From: an uncultured Clostridium sp.
GTDB taxonomy: Bacteria > Bacillota > Clostridia > Clostridiales > Clostridiaceae
Direction: 5' to 3'
DNA: 64,000 nt
Assembly: GCA_900547475.1 (NCBI GenBank)
Contig: URGW01000007.1
Coordinates: forward strand, 1-64,000
The notes beneath the pieces were generated by a model. The model saw only the letters and a program-made list of their open reading frames with translations. It had not been told where the DNA came from and did no database searches. The translations under genes and the position numbers were made by a program. This document shows, piece by piece, positions 61,054 to 64,000 of this stretch; position 1 is the first letter of the stretch; the number at the start of each line of letters is the position of its first letter.

Positions 61054-61206
61054 TAAGTCGAGAACATTTTAGGCGTAAGGGCATAGCATACAAGATCACT
61101 TTGATGCTTGTATATAAGTCAGGTAGTCCATAATATCTGACTTTGCTTCTATACGAGACTTATGTATAACTGATCTGCTAAGTTATACATAGGTCTCTAT
61201 TTTTTA
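61054..61206 (+). promoter_or_regulatory. Riboswitch-like leader of unrecognised class upstream of rex
   Basis: TAAGTC (61054-61059) pairs with GACTTA (61157-61162) as P1; inside are P2 ATACAAG/CTTGTAT (61088-61113) and P3 AAGTCAG/CTGACTT (61116-61143), with the unpaired stretch GAGAACATTTTAGGCGTAAGGGCA between. P1 shares its 3' strand with the terminator stem, as in riboswitches. It does not match the known classes I can recall. The next gene is rex, 215 bases past the terminator. Confidence 0.65.
61155..61206 (+). terminator. Terminator of the rex leader RNA
   Basis: GAGACTTATGTATAACT pairs with AGTTATACATAGGTCTC and is followed by a T-rich run; the left arm overlaps P1 of the leader. Confidence 0.92.
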
Positions 61207-61421
61207 AATAAGTAAGAGTATTTACAAATCTTTTAAAGAGTTTTCAAGTATAAAAATTAATAAAATTAAACAAAATAGTAAAAACTAATTTTGAAAATTA
61301 TAATAAAAAAATTTACTTATATATTAAAATATAGAAAAAAAATAAAAACTATGTTATTATATTATCAAAGTTTGATTGAGATAGGAATATTATTGAAGTT
61401 TATTAAGGAGATTCATATACT

Positions 61422-62051
61422 ATGGACAAAAAGAAGAATGTTTCTATGGCAGTAATTAAAAGATTACCAAAATACCATAGATATTTGAAAGAGTTAATGA
61501 GAAATGATGTAGATAGAATTTCATCTAAAGAATTAGGAGAAAAAATTGGATTTACAGCATCTCAAATAAGACAAGATTTAAATAATTTTGGAGACTTTGG
61601 ACAACAGGGATACGGATATAATGTAAAAGAGCTATATAAACAAATAAGTTTAATTTTAGGACTAGATAAAGAATATACAGGAGTAATAATTGGTGCAGGG
61701 AATTTAGGTCAGGCAATTGCAAACTATAATAGATTTTCTGAATCAGGTTTATCTATTGAGTGTATTTTTGATGCTAATCCAAAGCTTGTAGGAATGAGAA
61801 TAAGAGATATTGAAATTAAGGATATAGATACATTAGCTCAATATTTACAAGAAAAGAATGTAGACATTGGAATTATATGTGTTCCAAGAATTAATGCACA
61901 AAAAGTTACTGATATGCTAGTTAAGGGTGGAGTGAAAGGTATTTGGAACTTTGCACCTGTAGATTTAGTTGTACCTAATGAGGTAAAGGTGGAAAATGTT
62001 CATTTATCAGAAAGTTTATTAACTTTAGTATATTTAATGAAGGATAATTAA
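61422..62051 (+). CDS. rex: Redox-sensing transcriptional repressor Rex
   Basis: NADH/NAD+-sensing repressor of fermentation genes. 209 residues: N-terminal winged helix (about 1-80, RLPKYHRYLKELM and GFTASQIRQDLNNFGDFGQQGYGY), then a Rossmann domain with GAGNLGQAI and the FDANPKLVG loop, and a C-terminal swapped helix. The start follows AAGGAGATTCAT. A Rex operator is found 240 bases downstream, before crt. Between the leader terminator and rex are 215 bases with no certain promoter. Confidence 0.96.
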   Translation: MDKKKNVSMAVIKRLPKYHRYLKELMRNDVDRISSKELGEKIGFTASQIRQDLNNFGDFGQQGYGYNVKELYKQISLILGLDKEYTGVIIGAGNLGQAIANYNRFSESGLSIECIFDANPKLVGMRIRDIEIKDIDTLAQYLQEKNVDIGIICVPRINAQKVTDMLVKGGVKGIWNFAPVDLVVPNEVKVENVHLSESLLTLVYLMKDN

Positions 62052-62087
62052 AATAGTTGTTGCTTAGGCAACAACTATTTTTTTACT
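62052..62087 (+). terminator. Terminator after rex
   Basis: AATAGTTGTTGC pairs with GCAACAACTATT around TTAG, followed by T7. Confidence 0.92.
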
Positions 62088-62290
62088 CTGTTAATAAGTA
62101 TACAAAGAGGAGTAGGGAAAAACAGAAAACGTATTCCAAGAAAAGGATTCAAAAAATGTAATTTATATACTTATTAAGAAAATATTTATTGAAAATGATA
62201 AATTTAGATATTATAATTATAAGTGAGTTATGATTATTCAGAATCTTCTAACCAAAGATAAAGAAATAAGGGTGTTTTTTTTGAGATTCT

Positions 62291-62308
62291 TTGTTAATTA
62301 TCTAACAA
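62291..62308 (+). promoter_or_regulatory. Rex operator upstream of crt
   Basis: TTGTTAATTATCTAACAA matches the Rex consensus TTGTTAANNNNTTAACAA with one change. It lies 47 bases before the crt start codon. The rest of this 303-bp gap has the rex terminator and AT-rich DNA only. Confidence 0.88.
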
Positions 62309-62354
62309 TTAAAGGGTATTTATGGTATTGATAGGGGTAATAGGAGGAGATTTT

Positions 62355-63164
62355 ATGGAAATTAAAAATGTTATTTTAGAGGAAGAGTTAAAGAATGTAA
62401 CTCTTGAAAAAGATGGGAACTTAGCTATTATAACAATAAACAGACCAAAGGCATTAAATGCTCTAAATTCAGATACATTAAATGATTTAGATTTAGCCAT
62501 TGCAAATATTGAGAAAGATAGTAATGTTTATTGTGTGATACTTACAGGAGCAGGAGAAAAATCATTCGTTGCTGGGGCAGATATAGCTGAAATGAAGGAT
62601 TTAGATTCTAAAGGTGGAGAAGAATTTGGACTTTTAGGTAATAGGGTATTTAGAAGGTTAGAGAATTTAGACAAGCCAGTTATAGCTGCAATTTCAGGTT
62701 TTGCTTTAGGAGGAGGTTGTGAACTTGCTATGGCATGTGATATAAGAATAGCTTCAGAAAAAGCAAAATTTGCTCAACCAGAAGCTGGACTTGGAATTAC
62801 ACCAGGATTTGGAGGGACTCAAAGATTACCTAGAACAGTTGGTTTAGGTAAAGCTAAGGAATTAATTTATACTTGTGCCATGATTAATGCTGAAGAAGCT
62901 TTAAGAATTGGTTTAGTTAATAAAGTGGTACCATTAGAAAGTTTAATGGAAGAAGCACAAAAAATGGCATCTGCTATTTGTGCTAACGCCCCAATAGCAG
63001 TTAAGCTTTGTAAGGATGCTATTAATAGAGGGATGCAAGTAGATATAGATAAAGCTATTGAAATTGAAGCAGAAGATTTCGGGAAATGCTTTGATTCTGA
63101 AGATCAAGTGGAAGGAATGAATGCATTTTTAGAAAGAAGAGCAAAGAACTTCCAAAATAAATAG
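62355..63164 (+). CDS. crt: 3-hydroxybutyryl-CoA dehydratase (crotonase)
   Basis: Dehydrates 3-hydroxybutyryl-CoA to crotonyl-CoA in butyrate formation. From ATG 62355 it is 269 residues. Crotonase motifs: ITINRPKALNALNS, the oxyanion-hole AGADIAEMKD, ALGGGCELAMACDIRIAS with the first catalytic Glu, and PEAGLGITPGFGGTQRLPR with the second. An in-frame start at 62322 is rejected because TAGGAGGAGATTTT precedes ATG 62355. A Rex operator and downstream bcd define the butyryl-CoA operon. Confidence 0.95.
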   Translation: MEIKNVILEEELKNVTLEKDGNLAIITINRPKALNALNSDTLNDLDLAIANIEKDSNVYCVILTGAGEKSFVAGADIAEMKDLDSKGGEEFGLLGNRVFRRLENLDKPVIAAISGFALGGGCELAMACDIRIASEKAKFAQPEAGLGITPGFGGTQRLPRTVGLGKAKELIYTCAMINAEEALRIGLVNKVVPLESLMEEAQKMASAICANAPIAVKLCKDAINRGMQVDIDKAIEIEAEDFGKCFDSEDQVEGMNAFLERRAKNFQNK

Positions 63165-63241
63165 TTATTTAATTAAATTTAAATATATAAGCAAGTGTAT
63201 TGTACACATAAATGAGGGTATTGCAGGGAGGTAAAAAAGCA

Positions 63242-64000
63242 ATGAATTTTGGATTAACTAGAGAACAAGAGTTAGTAAGACAAATGGTAAGAGAATTTGC
63301 AGTTAATGAAGTAAAACCAATAGCTGCTGAAATTGATGAAACTGAAAGGTTTCCAATGGAAAATGTAAAGAAAATGGCTGAGTTAGGGATGATGGGGATA
63401 CCATTTCCTAAAGAATTAGGTGGAGCTGGTGGAGATGTATTATCATATATCATCTCAGTAGAAGAATTATCAAAGGTTTGCGGAACAACTGGTGTTATTC
63501 TTTCAGCTCATACTTCACTTTGTGCATCATTAATATATGAAAATGGAACACCGGCTCAAAAAGAAAAATATTTAGTACCACTTGCAAAAGGTGAAAAGAT
63601 TGGTGCATTTGGTTTAACTGAACCGGGTGCAGGTACAGATGCTGCAGGACAACAAACTACAGCTGTATTAGATGGTGATAATTATATTTTAAATGGTTCT
63701 AAAATATTCATCACAAATGGTGGTGTTGCTGATACTTTCATAGTATTTGCTATGACTGATAAGTCACAAGGAACTAGAGGAATATCAGCTTTCATAGTTG
63801 AAAAAGGCTTCCCAGGATTCTCAATTGGTAAGAAAGAAGATAAGTTAGGAATTAGAGCATCTTCTACAACTGAGCTTATATTTGAAAACTGCATAGTTCC
63901 AAAAGAAAACTTAATTGGTAAAGAAGGTAAGGGATTTGGTATAGCAATGAAAACTCTTGATGGAGGAAGAATTGGTATAGCTGCTCAAGCTTTAGGAATT
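63242..64000 (+). CDS. bcd: Butyryl-CoA dehydrogenase, N-terminal part
   Basis: FAD-dependent acyl-CoA dehydrogenase that reduces crotonyl-CoA to butyryl-CoA, usually bifurcating with EtfAB. The frame starts at ATG 63242 after GCAGGGAGGTAAAAAAGC and is open to the window end (253 codons). Visible: MNFGLTREQELVRQM, FPKELGGAGGD, and the signatures GAFGLTEPGAGTDA and ITNGGVADTF. The catalytic Glu and etfBA lie beyond the window. It is 77 bases after crt. Confidence 0.95.
   Translation, partial: MNFGLTREQELVRQMVREFAVNEVKPIAAEIDETERFPMENVKKMAELGMMGIPFPKELGGAGGDVLSYIISVEELSKVCGTTGVILSAHTSLCASLIYENGTPAQKEKYLVPLAKGEKIGAFGLTEPGAGTDAAGQQTTAVLDGDNYILNGSKIFITNGGVADTFIVFAMTDKSQGTRGISAFIVEKGFPGFSIGKKEDKLGIRASSTTELIFENCIVPKENLIGKEGKGFGIAMKTLDGGRIGIAAQALGI

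Noticed and set aside
61054..61162. NiCo, fluoride, Mn (yybP-ykoY), ZTP or T-box identity for the rex leader
   Set aside because: None of the conserved blocks I know for these classes (for example GGGGAGTAG for Mn, TGGNACC for T-box) is present in the expected places.
1..64000. CRISPR array or insertion sequence in the window
   Set aside because: No series of regularly spaced direct repeats and no transposase frame was seen.

Overview
The window is very AT-rich, nearly all genes have strong AGGAGG-type ribosome binding sites, and it carries several T-boxes, many riboswitches, a Rex-controlled crt-bcd butyrate locus, paired GltX and GlnRS, and clostridial-type promoters (TTGACA-N17-TATAAT). 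It is best read as a butyrate-forming Clostridium chromosome; I cannot name the species from the sequence alone.

Layout. 1-3.3 kb: the 5' end of a secreted repeat protein (minus strand), an AIM24-family protein, a YerC/TrpR-like regulator and glmM. 3.5-12.1 kb: a branched-chain amino acid operon (ilvN-leuC-leuD-leuB-ilvD-ilvB-ilvC) behind an Ile-type T-box; leuA is absent. 12.2-21 kb: two CPBP membrane proteases, a guanine-riboswitch-controlled purine permease, T-box-controlled gltX, a cluster of three tiny unknown genes, and convergent glnS. 21-27.8 kb: a short homoserine dehydrogenase, a large LPKTG-anchored GH20 hexosaminidase split by one in-frame stop codon, and a DMT exporter. 28-32 kb: a folate enzyme, an SAM-riboswitch metY-hom operon, and an S4 (rpsD) gene behind a perfect Fur box. 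32.3-37.6 kb: thrS with a T-box, two identical tRNA-Gly genes flanking an HNH nuclease gene and an unknown gene, tRNA-Lys, and a second SAM riboswitch. 37.6-45.9 kb: a MetT-type transporter, ispF, a class D sortase followed by an unusual SigI-C/RsgI fusion, rluF, a cluster of DnaA boxes, a DUF3298-type secreted protein, an aldehyde dehydrogenase and a GDP-mannose pyrophosphorylase.

46-61 kb is a metal and ion homeostasis region: copA-copZ behind a CsoR-type operator, a CPA2 antiporter under a fluoride riboswitch, a P-type ATPase under a Mn (yybP-ykoY) riboswitch, and an ArsR/SmtB regulator with a CadA-type ATPase under an SmtB-type operator. PAP2, DedA, a large L,D-transpeptidase and xpt (guanine riboswitch) sit among them. 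61-64 kb: a riboswitch-like RNA of unrecognised class, rex, a Rex box, crt and the start of bcd.

The most unusual items are the single-chain SigI C-terminal domain/RsgI membrane protein next to a sortase, the unrecognised leader RNA upstream of rex, the Fur box on an S4 gene, the DnaA-box cluster, and a possible minus-strand structured RNA near 55.1 kb. All functional calls are from reading motifs; no searches were run.
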